Source of the DNA: Epithemia pelagica
Lineage: Eukaryota; Bacillariophyta; Bacillariophyceae; Surirellales; Surirellaceae
Assembly: GCA_946965045.2 (NCBI GenBank)
Contig: OX337240.1
Coordinates: 1,674,001 to 1,738,000 of the forward strand
Length of the DNA stretch: 64,000 bases
Direction: 5' to 3'
Of this stretch, positions 53,623-64,000 are shown piece by piece. The position numbers were made by a program, and so were the translations under genes. Each line of letters starts with the position of its first letter. Positions within the stretch are counted from its first letter, which is position 1. The notes beneath the pieces were generated by a model. It worked only from the letters and a program-made list of their open reading frames with translations. It did no database searches and was not told the DNA's origin.

Positions 53623-53689
53623 TTTTTGTACCATTCTATTGGTCGCCGTGACAACACACAAGATCGAGTACCAAATGCAAGACTGGTCC

Positions 53690-53880
53690 TCCTCGTACCT
53701 GCCTCTTGAAGAAATGGTTCTGAATGAGTCAGATATGGAGGATGCCTTTATAAGTGTGGATGACGACTCGGATAGCGCAAGCTCTCTCTTTTGTAACCTT
53801 CCAACTACTTCCAAAGGTCGAGCCATTAGTCTTTGTCCAAGAAAAAGAAATTGAACATCAGGATCCGTATCCATTACATG
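53690..53880 (+). pseudogene. Duplicated fragment of the 49066-52151 gene
   Basis: EEMVLNESDMEDAFISVDDDSDSASS here matches REMVLDVADIEDAFKNVDDDNSDSSSS of the upstream gene (nt 50836-50990). DNA words such as GATGACGACTCGGATAGC and CCAACTACTTCCAA are also shared. The reading frame soon stops, and the rest of the match (EIEHQ against ETEQQ) is in another frame. A short, decayed tandem duplicate. Confidence 0.7.
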
Positions 53881-55957
53881 ATCATCTGGAAGCGCAATGC
53901 TTTGGTGCCAAAAACGCTGGTGTAAGTCCCAGCACACAAAAATTCCGGTGAACAGAAACCATTCCGGTCAGGATTCTAGGTACAAATCTTGAAAAGCGGG
54001 TGATACAGGGACCATGCACGTGCCACAATGTCTTGGACAACCATTTCTGATAATTTTCCCGACTCCCATCGACGCAGACATAGTCCGTGCCTCCTACCAC
54101 ACCCAGGCTGTTCGTCATGAGTTTGGTCTTTGTTTTCATTTGGACAAGTTTCATGAGAACTTTTGCCTTTGCAGATTCCTCACTGACTTGCGGGAAAAGG
54201 GATTGGAGAAGCCGTTAAATTCGGTAACCCAGAAGACGAACTGGATCTTGCTCGGATGACAGAAGGTATCGGGTGTAGTGATGCGGAATCCTCCAACAGA
54301 TTGGCAGCGATGGAGGGTGTGCACTAGGTCCAGTTGTAACCGAACACTGGAGTTCAAACTCTTTTTGTCATGTTTGTGTTTTTGTGGCGTTCAGCGTTGT
54401 GGCAATGAACACCGTACCAAGATATTGATTTGGAATAGACGGAACAGAGAACGTGACTGAAACCTTGGTGTGCTAGGTAGAGCCCATACTAGATAGATAG
54501 GACAACTCAGATGCCCGCTATGACCATCTCGAACTTTATGGCACTCTTGCCCCGCATTCGTTCCAAGTCCTTCAGAGATATTGTGGCGGCCGAGACATCC
54601 CCTTGCTCGAGGTCGAAAATCGTACCACGTACCACGCCCAAGCGTTTGTTCTTGTTTGTGTGATTGGGGTGGGTGATGTGTGATTGGGCACCAAAGACCC
54701 AAGGTTCTCGCTCGTGCAACCAGTCAGTTTCTGCGTGACTCGGCTACGCCCTATCTGCTACTGATAGTACATAGTACCGATGGATTGTGGATAGGGCCAT
54801 GTTCACTTACGAGTTGCATTCTGTACTCTTACTCGTAGGAGTATGTGCCTTAGGCCACGGGCCACTACTCCTAGCTAGTACTCTATGACCTACTCCCACG
54901 AATAGAGAATAGAGTAGATCTTGAGTATTCGTGAGTGAACCTTGAGTCGCAACCTGGACCGACTTCCTATAGGAGTAGGAGTAGCTACGGTAGACCCTCT
55001 AGCTACTAGAATAGAATATTACTACTCGTACTCGTACTGTCGGACAGCAACAAACACAAAGTGGAATTATTTGAATGGCATCAAGAAAAGATAAGCCCAT
55101 GTTCCTTAGCTTCTCGTACTCGTAACAGTAGGGTACTCGTATTGTAAGCGGAAGAACGACATACATCAAGTGGAAATATTATTAAATAGTGTACAGAAGG
55201 CTCGGAAGTTTCGGGCTCGTATGTAAAAGTTCTAGAAGTGCCCGAGGCTTCACTGTTATGTCATTGGCTGATGATGGAATAATGAGTACCGTATGGTAGA
55301 CATCTGTCTACTACCTAGAGCGATCTCTATACACCACCCACCACCTTTCATACGATTGTTTACGTAGTTACCCTTTGCCTTTCAAAGTAGTAAGTTTTAG
55401 GAATAGTACACTAGCAAAAGATGGTTCCTACAATAACTCTTTGTGTAGACTGTACTTGTAGACGCATGTTGCGTCGTTTGCGGTCGCACTTTCTTACTTA
55501 AGTTCACACTCGCCATAATCCTCTGGATCCTTCTCGGAGTTTCTCTTTCTTTGCGAACTGCGAACCGACCAAACCAAAAACCAACCAACCAACTTTTGCT
55601 GGAGCACTCTTCGTTGTTCGAGAAAGTGCATTGATCTTATTTAATCAACCAAAAAGACCCACGACCCGTTCAATTCAGGGCAGCAAAAACACATTCATGA
55701 TAGAGACGACAAGGACCTAATAAGCAATTCGAGAGTGGTTGTTGTTGTTGTTTGAGCTGGACTTGATTGTAGTCTATTATTTCACCGATCGGTCCAGGTG
55801 ATCCATTGAGGTGCCCTCTCCCCTTGTTTCATTGTCGATCCAACGGATTCGCAAGTCAAACACACTCCAACCGAACCTCCCTCCACTACGGGTTACCTCA
55901 TCACAACACAACAGCAACACTCGACGATAAACAATAGCAACCAGAAACAACAACACC
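53881..55957. other. Large intergenic region with short-repeat-rich sequence
   Basis: No supported gene in about 2 kb. From 54770 to 55160 the sequence is crowded with TACTCGTA, CTACTCGTACTCGTACTG and AGTAGGAGTAG words that can pair with each other. TA-rich sequence continues to about 55400. The 5' UTR of the seven-TM gene probably occupies the last 150 bp. Confidence 0.5.
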
Positions 55958-58906
55958 ATGGCATGGAGTACTTCGCAACAAGTGGCCTTGGCCATGTTGC
56001 CCAAAATTTCTTCCGTCTTGTCCTTGTTTGGTTCGATTTGGATTTCCATTGAAGTGGTGACGGATTCGGAAATTCCCAAATTGCGACATCCCTATCATCG
56101 ATTGTTGTTGGCCATGTCGGTCTACGATATTTTGGAATCGGTCTGGAATTTTATGAGTACCTGGCCCATTCCCCGAGACACGGAGGGGGTGTGGGATCCT
56201 CGCGGCACCACACAAACATGTACGGCGCAAGGCTTTTTCTTGACCTTGTCCGTGGCGGTTCCCATTTACAATGCCTTCTTGTCACTCTACTACATGTTGG
56301 TCATCAATTATAGTTATTCCGACCGCGTGTTGCGACGTCGCGTGGAGCCTGCCATGCATGTCACGGCCTTTGTGTGGGCCTTTGGTACGGCCTTGGTGTC
56401 GGCCTGGATGGGTTTGATCAACAATGCCAATTTGTGGTGTTGGATTGCTCCCTATCCGAGTGGATGCAAGGATTCACGACGCTATGGCAGCGATCAAGCC
56501 AATTGCGAACGGGGAGACAATGCCTGGATTTATCGATGGGCCTTTTATTTTGCACCCCTTTGGTTCTGTATCTTGGTAGCCAGTACGTCTTGCTTGTTGT
56601 GGTGTTTTGCGGCCGTGTCGTCGGTTGAACTAGCACACTGACGTTGTCGTTTGCGGCTGTTTTCCTTGCCCTTGCTTCTCTTTTTTCCTCTCTCGTAGCC
56701 GTTTGCACCGTCAAGGTCTATTCCAAAGTCCATCGGTACGATCGAAGAAGCTTGAAATATCGCAAACCAGAACGTGGATCCTTTATGGGAATGCGATGGA
56801 CCGAACAAAATCATCAGCAACGGCAACGATTCAGCTTTCAAAGTAACGAAATGGTGCCAGCCGCAAGTCGTCATGGTGGTGGTGGTCCTTCCCAATCCTC
56901 ATTGACACCCGCCACCCTTGCGGCGGCCGCACGCAAAGTTCGATTTGACGATGATTGTCGAAGTGAAAGTTCGGTGGATCCGGATTTTGCCTCTGGGGCG
57001 GCAGTCGGTGCTGCTGCTGGTGCCATTTCTGCCGTGGGAGCCACTCCAACTGCGGAAGGAACAGGCCATGATGGTCAACCAGAGACCTCCTCGAACAGCT
57101 GTACCAATCCATGCTGGTTGTGGGTGTCCTCCCTTCCACAACGATTTCGACCATGGAGAGAGAAACGGAAATTATTTGCGCAAGATAATCCTCGGACAGC
57201 CGAAGTGCGACAACAGGTTCGTCCTTGTCATGGTTTGTTTCGGGTATAGGCGCCGTCGAGGCGAATGTCATTTCTCTTACACCGTCGTTTGTTGTCTTGG
57301 TATGATTGTTCTTTTTTAGGCTCTGTGGTACCTCATTACATTTTATCTGACCCATGTCTGGTCCACCACCAATCGGATCATTCAACAATCGCGAGATGGA
57401 AAAACGTATTTTGGAATTATCATCATTCATTCCTTTTTCGATCCCCTCCAAGGCTTTTTGAATTTCCTCGTCTACCAACGACCCCGCTACTTGCGTGGAC
57501 GCAAAGAACATCCCGAGTGGACAACCTGGCAAGCCTTGACCCACGTTCTAAGGTTTTCCTTTCAACGATCCTCCAATAGCAAGGGGAGTACGAAACGTGG
57601 AACATCCAGTGTCTTGTCGCAGGGAGGAGGAGAAGACCGATGCACGCACAGCATCCATGAAGGACCTCCGGATGATGAGGAGGACCATGCTCAGAATCAA
57701 CAGTACCATCGCAATGACCATGACTACAGCAACAGCAACCAAACCTATTGCGAATTACCTGAGCTGTCTGTCTGCAATGTGATTATAGAAGAGACGGAAA
57801 AAGACTTTTCGTCGCGATCGTTGCTCGCAGCTCAATTCCGTGGTAGTATCAGCAGTAATAATGGTGGACTCGATGAACTCGTCACGGGGGAAGATTCCGC
57901 CACAGTTCCTCCCACCGAAACATCGACCGATCAAACATCGTTTCGATCCATTCTGGAAGCTCAATTGCGAGACAGTGTGGACGATTCCGAATCCGATGCT
58001 TCCATGGAGGAGACACCTGCTACTGCTGCTTTCGAACCAACAACAATCGAGGATGAGATATCTACCTCATTGGCTTCTCCCGATGAAGCTGCCTGTCAAG
58101 AAACAGATGTGAATGCTGAATCAACAACAAGCGAGAAGGAGAGCTCTACATCACTGCCTCCCCTCGTAGCTCCTTCTCACGAAAATAATGTGGATGCCGC
58201 TCCAATAAAGGATCTGGTTCCAGTTGAATCAGATGAAACCAGTGTCTCAAAGTATGAGGAAAAGAAGGATTCCTGGTCGGATTCTCTTGCGAACGAAAGG
58301 TCAACCCACAAAATCACTTCTCAAAATGATATGGAAGCAGAAACCACTATGGAACATGCCGTAGACGATGATCGGGCCACTGCTCTCTCTTCAGCTGCGT
58401 CCGTAGATCAAAGCTTGCTGAGACCAGAAAGAGATGATACGTCTTCCAATGGCCTAGAGGAGGAGGTAACGAATGCATCGAATGAGTTGGTTGAATCATC
58501 AGTCTCGACTGGTGCAAATATTCCACTTCCGACAGAAATGTCGACGGACCAAACTGCGTTCAGTTCAACGATAGATACTCCATTTGGCAATGATTTGGAC
58601 GCAGAGCCAAATAGCTCCACAGTGGAGGAAGGTCACGCCATTGCCCTTCACACAGCTGCTTTATCGGACCAAACCAGATCGGTGATGGATGCACCGTTTC
58701 TCCATACTGTGGATGAAACCATTGTCTTCAAAAACAATTCTAATACCACAGACCAGACATCGTCCAGATCCATTAGAAGCATTGATGGGGACGAACGAAA
58801 CGCCACTGGGTGGGGACAGGATTCCTCCGAGGCTCCTGAAACAATGACTTTCCGTCAGATAGAGCCAATAATAGAGGACGACAGCATAACGAGTGGTGTA
58901 GATTGA
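55958..58906 (+). CDS. Seven-transmembrane receptor with long acidic repeat-containing tail
   Basis: Three exons (55958-56582, 56699-57216, 57320-58906) give about 909 residues. The introns (116 and 103 bp) have GTACGT and GTTCGT donors and TAG acceptors. Splicing inside TM5 joins FCILVA to TVCTVKVYSKV. Seven helices are visible: ISSVLSLFGSIWISIEVV, HRLLLAMSVYDILESVWNF, FLTLSVAVPIYNAFLSLYYML, VTAFVWAFGTALVSAWMGLI, AFYFAPLWFCILVAT, LWYLITFYLTHVWSTTNRII and YFGIIIIHSFFDPLQGFLNFL. Paired Cys after TM2 and TM4 could form the usual disulfide. The pattern resembles cAMP-receptor/class E-like GPCRs of protists. Loop 3 is long (about 165 residues). The 460-residue tail is acidic, Ser/Thr-rich, with recurrent TDQTSFRS-type motifs, a likely phosphorylation platform. 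Confidence 0.85.
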
Positions 58907-59628
58907 CCACTCACACGGGAGATACCTAAATACACGCTACATACACAATGGAAAGACAAGGTTGGCTTTCCAAATTTCATAAATTTACTGTAATGTGTAG
59001 ATACAGACAAACGTGAAAAATAGGGCGAACAAAAATACACAACGATGCGGCTTGTTTCCCCATGTGCAATGACGATGATAGGCTAAAAGCAATAACAGCT
59101 TATCGTTTATGCTACCCACGAGTCGTTTCCTCCCACATTTGTATGTCTTTCCTTTTCCAGTTAAATTTGATGGCATTATTCCTTCTCCTGCCATTTCAGC
59201 GGCGAACTATTCTTTACCTTGGACGGATCGATAATTTCATCTGGAGAATGTTGTGTTGTGAATAAGGACGGCGTGGTATTGGTACCAAAACTAGAACAAA
59301 GTGCCACAACTCTTGCAACTTGCAACCGCTTATTTCATTCAACACATGCTAGGAGTAGTTTTTAGTTTTTGCTAGCTCAGAGCACAAAAAAGAACCGTGG
59401 TTGGGACGGGACATTCGGATGTCTTTGCCCAACACTTAATCTTGTCTTCTTGCCACTTCTATGGGAGCTTCGGTCCCCAAACTTCCGAGCTGCACTCCAT
59501 CCGCAGAACCAACATATATTTCGTGCTTTCCTCTTTGGTTGTAAGAGTTAGATGAAATGATTCTTCCACGATACTTTTGCTTTCTGCCGTCCCATGAGCA
59601 ACTGCACTTCGCAACTACACCCATAAAC
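58907..59628. other. Convergent intergenic region
   Basis: Contains the 3' flanks of the seven-TM gene and of the GRX-DUF547 gene. T-rich; only short ORFs. Nothing recognised. Confidence 0.5.
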
Positions 59629-61686
59629 TTAGTAAGCTTCCATCGGCATCACAGCTGTTCCATCAAAGCCCGAAGAAAGAGAACCATCGACGTCTCCGTA
59701 CTGCTCGTCGTCGTCATTATTGCTATCATGCTCGGTAGCGGACTCTTGGTTCGAACCACTACAGTTAGTGGTTTTCTGATTCGTTTGATTTGTGGAACGA
59801 ATAGTGCTCGGTTTAGATTCCTCCCGTTGAAATTTCCCATTCATTCGCTTGGCAGGAAAGAGAATCGATTTGACAAGGGATCGTTTCTCGGTCGTTTTGA
59901 GTTTTTGCATATCAAAAGTGTCGATTTGCTTAGCATTGATAGAAGACCAATCGTAGGGGGTGAATACGACCTTGACGGTAGCATTGTTCTTCTTGGCCGA
60001 TTCAATAATGCGTTCCAATTCTTGTTTCTTGACGCCTTGCAAAAACTGCAACAACCGTTGGGGGTCACAAAATCGACCTTGTACCAGGCAAAGATTTTGT
60101 TGAGTTTTAGTTCGTATCGTTTGGCATCCATTGCCAAATGAGCAGCATCTTCAAAGAAAAAGAGGGCCGCCAATCGCAACTCCTCCTCCAAATTCTCGGG
60201 AATATAAAAGGACACGGGAGGACATGACCGGGTCCCAAAGTTGAGGGCAAAATGAATGCGACAAGTTGGGTTGTGAATGGCGTAGGCCAGTCGAGGATCC
60301 GTCTTGCCAAATTGCAATGACAATGCGTAGGGGGCCTTGCGATTGCCTCGCAGAATTCCATTTTCCCAATCTTGAAGGTTATAGACATGACCTCCCAACT
60401 GAAACGAGACATTGTTGTAGAAAATGAACCGATTGTAATCGGTATCGCCGGTACCCACCTTGACAAAGGCATACTTGACCATGAGATTATACACATTGAT
60501 CCCAAACGCCTGTCTCATTGAACATGAAGAAACATTGAGAACCGACATGAGATGACAGTTTAAAATTGTCTGTTGCTGGTGTTTCCAGCGTGACGTACCG
60601 CTTTGGACCGATCGTCCATATCCTGCAATGACACAACTTGGAGGGCGCAGACAGCTTCTTCAAAGACTGGGTACAAGGGATGAGCACGTGCAGCAACGTA
60701 ATCAATCAACCCATCTTCATCACTGGTGACACCCATGAGAATTCGACTCATGAGATGACTCAACTGAGACAAGAGTTCAAAGGCAGGTGTCCAGGACGAG
60801 GACTCAGCCGTTGCTTTTGGAGCCGCCGTGAGCGTGATCCATGGTTCCAGCGCTTGGGTCCATATCCGATAGGAGTTCAACACAAGAGGTTCTGCATAGC
60901 ATTGCAATCGATACAAGGCTTGGTTGTCCCATTTCGCGGCTGTAGTGACCGAGGAGTTTGGGCTGCTGTGGACGGTTTCGTCCGTGACGGGAGCAAACAA
61001 TTGGTGTTGCATCATTAGCTGAATTGCCAATTCTTGGGCCAGAGACTCAGACACTTGATAATGACGTGACAAGGCTTGAATGCGTCCTTTCCGCAAAAGA
61101 CGTTGCGATGAACCGTCAATCGTTTGGTCGTATCTTGAATGGGTAGAATTTCTTGAAGCAATTGCGTCATTTCCAAAATGGTCTTGTTGTTGTCTGATTT
61201 ATTGCTACTCCACGGCAATTGAATGCAGTGCCGATCCGCTCCTCGTTGTTCTCGAAAAAATGTCAAAAAGTCGTCCTCGTTCTTCTCTTTACTGCCCTTT
61301 GCCTCTTTCGTTTCAGTTTGTTGTTCGTCTTCCTGTGACCGGTAATTCTCTTGTGTTTCCTCAGGCAATTGAAATCTTGGATTGGAGGGATCAAAATGTT
61401 GTTCTATTTCTTGTTGAAACCGATGATAGGCAGACTTGTAACGGGGATCGGCATCCCACTCTTCCAAGAGGGCCAAGGTATCGTCCATGCCACCCACATG
61501 ACGGGTATTGAAAAAGACTTGAGGCGTCGAAGATCGATGCTGACTTAGCACAATCATGTCATTGCGTTTCTGCGGATACTTGGTAATGCTTATCGTAACA
61601 TAGGGAATGCCTCGTGCCGTAAAGGCCGATTCCACTCGACGACAATACGGACAGTGTTCGGCAGTAAAAATCGTAATGCGGCCCAT
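59629..61686 (-). CDS. Glutaredoxin-DEP-DUF547 fusion protein, with two apparent 1-bp deletions
   Basis: The start is the ATG at 61686 (MGRITIFTAEHCPYC); CPYC is the glutaredoxin dithiol site, followed by TPQVFFNTRHVGGMDD, so the N-terminal domain can reduce disulfides with glutathione. After a charged linker a DEP-like winged helix begins (KRLTVHRNVFCGKDA). The frame must shift by one lost base near 61082 to continue IQALSRHYQVSESLAQEL. An 89-bp intron (60510-60598, GTACGT donor) leads to DUF547: AFGINVYNLMVKYAFV, NNVSFQLGGHVYNLQDWENGILRGN, IHFALNFGTRSCPPV. A second lost base near 60067 separates IFAWYKVDF from DPQRLLQFLQGVKKQELERII and the final VVFTPYDWSSIN. DUF547 normally has FWINVYN, but here Trp is Gly. 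Either a pseudogene or uncorrected indels. This domain order is known in other eukaryotes; its role is unclear. Confidence 0.82.
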
Positions 61687-62460
61687 GATCAAACACAGAG
61701 GTAAAGGATACGAGCTGACATGAGGGAGACACTGAAACTCAATCAATGACTACAAGCCTTCACAGTAGATACAAACATCCACAATATATGCCTGTTGCAC
61801 GACTTGGTTGATTGTCGGTGGTTTGCTATTGTTATCTCTTGATTTGTTTGATGTACGAGTAAAATGAGAGGCCGTCAAGAACAAAAATGAACAAAATAAT
61901 GTCCAAACGTCGCTCCAAAGAACAAAAACGTACCCAACCGTCATCATAGACACTTGAAATGACTGGTCCAGCTGTAGTGGGGGAAACGAATAACACGAAT
62001 ATAAGAAACCAGTGTGTCATGGCCCCACAACGATCGAAAGAGTGGCGTAAAAAGAGTGCACCCCCAACCAAAAACGCTTCGCGCCAGGCCACTTTTACAA
62101 AGCAACGTACCGCCACATTTTCACTTTTCCTACATCTTGGGGTTGTCGTTCCCATTAGTCTATATTCGTACAGTAATGATTGTCAAGGACCCTTCTCGGA
62201 CACTCAGTTGATATCTTTTGCGTATTATAGTCGCATGTGGATGATACATGACGAAGTAGTAGTTGGGGACTCCATGATGTGGTGTGGCATTTCTACGGTG
62301 GTCGACTCTACGTTGTTGTTGTTGTTGTTTTCGGTCGTGACACCAGGAATTGGAATGAACGATGCCTTACCATGGCAAGAATCTCTGAACAATTTCGTTG
62401 TTGCTTCACTGGACGGTTTCTGCACAACCGGCAAAAAACAGATTCATGAAGGAATAATAT
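61687..62460. other. Intergenic region between GRX-DUF547 and channel genes
   Basis: Contains the promoter of the GRX fusion and the 3' flank of the channel gene, both minus strand. A plus-strand ORF (61959-62591, 210 residues) overlaps the channel's last exon, has no family features and is probably chance. A (GTT)n stretch lies at 62313-62330. Confidence 0.45.
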
Positions 62461-64000
62461 TTACCACCCACAAAATCTCAGTGATGATAGGGCGGAACCT
62501 TTTGAATTTCCTGCGAAGTCGCAAACCAAAACGACACATGAGCGCCAGTAAGAGCACAGCGCCTTGCTTTGAAAGCGCATTAAATGCTTGACGGTCCAGT
62601 TCAAACGTACCGTTTTGAGATCAAGTATCTCTGCTTTCAAGTCTCTCTTGACATCATTCACTAAATCAGACACAACATGTTCCATATAATTCATTTGACC
62701 CGTCCATTCTTGTTCGATGGTTTCATGTTCCGACACAGACTCCACCTTTTCCTTCTCCAAACCAAACAAAAAACTCGAAATGGTACGAACCAACCCATGA
62801 TTGAATTTTCCAAGGGCATCGTACATGAACTCCGTGTTGTCGGGAAGTATCCAACGAAATGCATCGTCCAGGAGAAAGGTGGCGACCACCCACAATCCAG
62901 CTCCCAACAAGAGGGCAAGAACCACAACTGAGATAAAAGGTCAATGCAAAACACGTCAGTGCCAAACAGATATTGTGAGCGAGTACCACAGATGCTAAAT
63001 TTCTCTGTATCGCGACAGTTTCTCAAACTTACGAACCACAAAGTACGCAATGTCTTTTGCCTGAGACGACCCGCCCAAGGAAAAGGCCGCAGAGACAATC
63101 CATGCCTCTGTGAACAAGGCCGTGGTGAGAATTGCAATTAACACCAACCACCGTCCCAAATGCGTGATACGATTCCATCGCAACTGGTTGCCAGAAAGGT
63201 CCGTCTTTGGCCGGAGGCGCCGCCGCCGTCTTGGTTTCAAAAAGTTCTCGAGAGCTTCGTTTTGTGCGACAAACATGATTCGAGCACGGCCAAACAACAC
63301 TTGACCCCGCAACGTTGCCTTTTCGTACGAGTCGGCAATAATCGCAATGAGAACATTCAATAGAACAATCACTCCAAACATGGTAAAGACAACAAACAAA
63401 ATGGTTGTTCCATGTGTCGCAATCAAATTGTCCAACTCGACGTCACCCACCAGCATACCCTGCACATGCAACAATAATGGTACAGTCGAATAGGTCCTGT
63501 AAGCGACAATCGTAGTATCAAGTGTTAAACGGATTGCACATTACTTACATAGACTCGAATATAGGATTCCGAGGACGAGGAACAGAAATCTTCAATGGCC
63601 TCCGATTCAAACTCTCCCTTTTCACAGTAGTCGCCATTGTCTTTTTCGCTCACAGCCAAGTGAAGCATATCTATAGACACCAAAATCACTCAGATGATTG
63701 TCCCTGAAACTCCCGTAAAGGATTGACAAAACTAGAAAGGTACGTACCTCCAAACATAAAGACGCAGACTGCCAACACTAACACAAAGAATCGAATATCA
63801 TAGAGGATTTGCGACAGTGCCATGATAAAGGTTGCCATATCCTTGTTCACCACTTTCAGAAAGGCCAACACTTTGATCCAGAGCAATCCCACCACAAAGG
63901 CATTGAGGCCATTTCGAGATTTGCTATCATGTCCATTGAGAAAGGTTGTAATCACGGTAAGAACAATGGCATTGAAACCAAAAATGTTCCACATGTCGAG
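62461..64000 (-). CDS. TRP/polycystin-like cation channel, C-terminal part
   Basis: Four exons on the minus strand: 64000(edge)-63748, 63670-63549, 63459-63033 and 62927-62461. Introns are 77, 89 and 105 bp with GTACGT and GTAAGT donors. The edge exon has S3-S5-like helices (IFGFNAIVLTVITTFL, NAFVVGLLWIKVLAFLKVV, ILYDIRFFVLVLAVCVFMFG). The second carries the acidic, Cys-containing turret NGDYCEKGEFESEAIEDFC. The third starts at the pore (VYGMLVGDVELDNL) and the S6 helix TILFVVFTMFGVIVLLNVLIAIIADSYEKA, the ion-transport signature. A basic PRRRRRLRPK segment and two further hydrophobic helices (LVLIAILTTALFTEAWIV and VVLALLLGAGLWVVATFLL) follow. The N-terminus lies beyond the window. Probably a Ca2+-permeable channel; TRP versus polycystin cannot be settled from this part. 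Confidence 0.85.

Overview
The window looks like nuclear DNA of a diatom (Bacillariophyta). The pointers are diatom-style Copia retroelements, a carotenoid oxygenase with a signal peptide ending in a plastid-type A-F cleavage motif, a single-pass LRR protein with a long disordered N-terminus, and short introns of about 80-190 bp with GTAAGT/GTACGT/GTATGT donors. It holds about 20 genes on both strands. All functions are read from the sequence; no database search was possible.

Layout. 1-841 is the start of a Copia Gag (minus strand, cut by the window edge), followed by a tRNA-like relic. 2969-3463 is a small membrane protein and 3847-6306 an LRR membrane protein. 7823-13145 encodes TAF1 (TFIID scaffold with bromodomain), with a 19-bp tandem duplication that shifts its N-terminal frame. 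14085-16108 is a DHHC palmitoyltransferase with one intron. 16732-28399 carries two tandem membrane-anchored EF-hand genes. The second is broken by a complete 8.4-kb Copia element (19233-27616, LTRs identical by eye, 5-bp target duplication), by an in-frame TAG and by a frame change beside a 200-N assembly gap. 29077-34733 is RPB1, the largest Pol II subunit, whose CTD heptads carry Ala instead of Ser at position 7. 35080-36831 is a plastid-type carotenoid oxygenase with an in-frame TAG.

The right half has a low-complexity protein (37818-39734) and a 1.1-kb MULE-like transposon (39978-41093) with long inverted repeats and a 9-bp target duplication. Next comes a cluster of three related small proteins ending in CaaX prenylation boxes (41415-42026, 42954-43433, 45576-45929), with a carbonyl-reductase-like SDR between them that also has an in-frame TAG. 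After these are two secreted or membrane hypothetical proteins, a PPC/DUF296 protein, a duplicated gene fragment, a seven-TM receptor with a long acidic tail, a glutaredoxin-DEP-DUF547 fusion with two apparent 1-bp deletions, and the 3' part of a TRP/polycystin-like channel.

Two themes stand out. One is the family of small coiled-coil CaaX proteins, which I do not recognise. The other is the number of single-lesion genes (three in-frame TAGs, three frame changes, one small duplication, one transposon insertion) beside clean essential genes. That could mean a decaying haplotype, assembly error or, less likely, TAG read-through.
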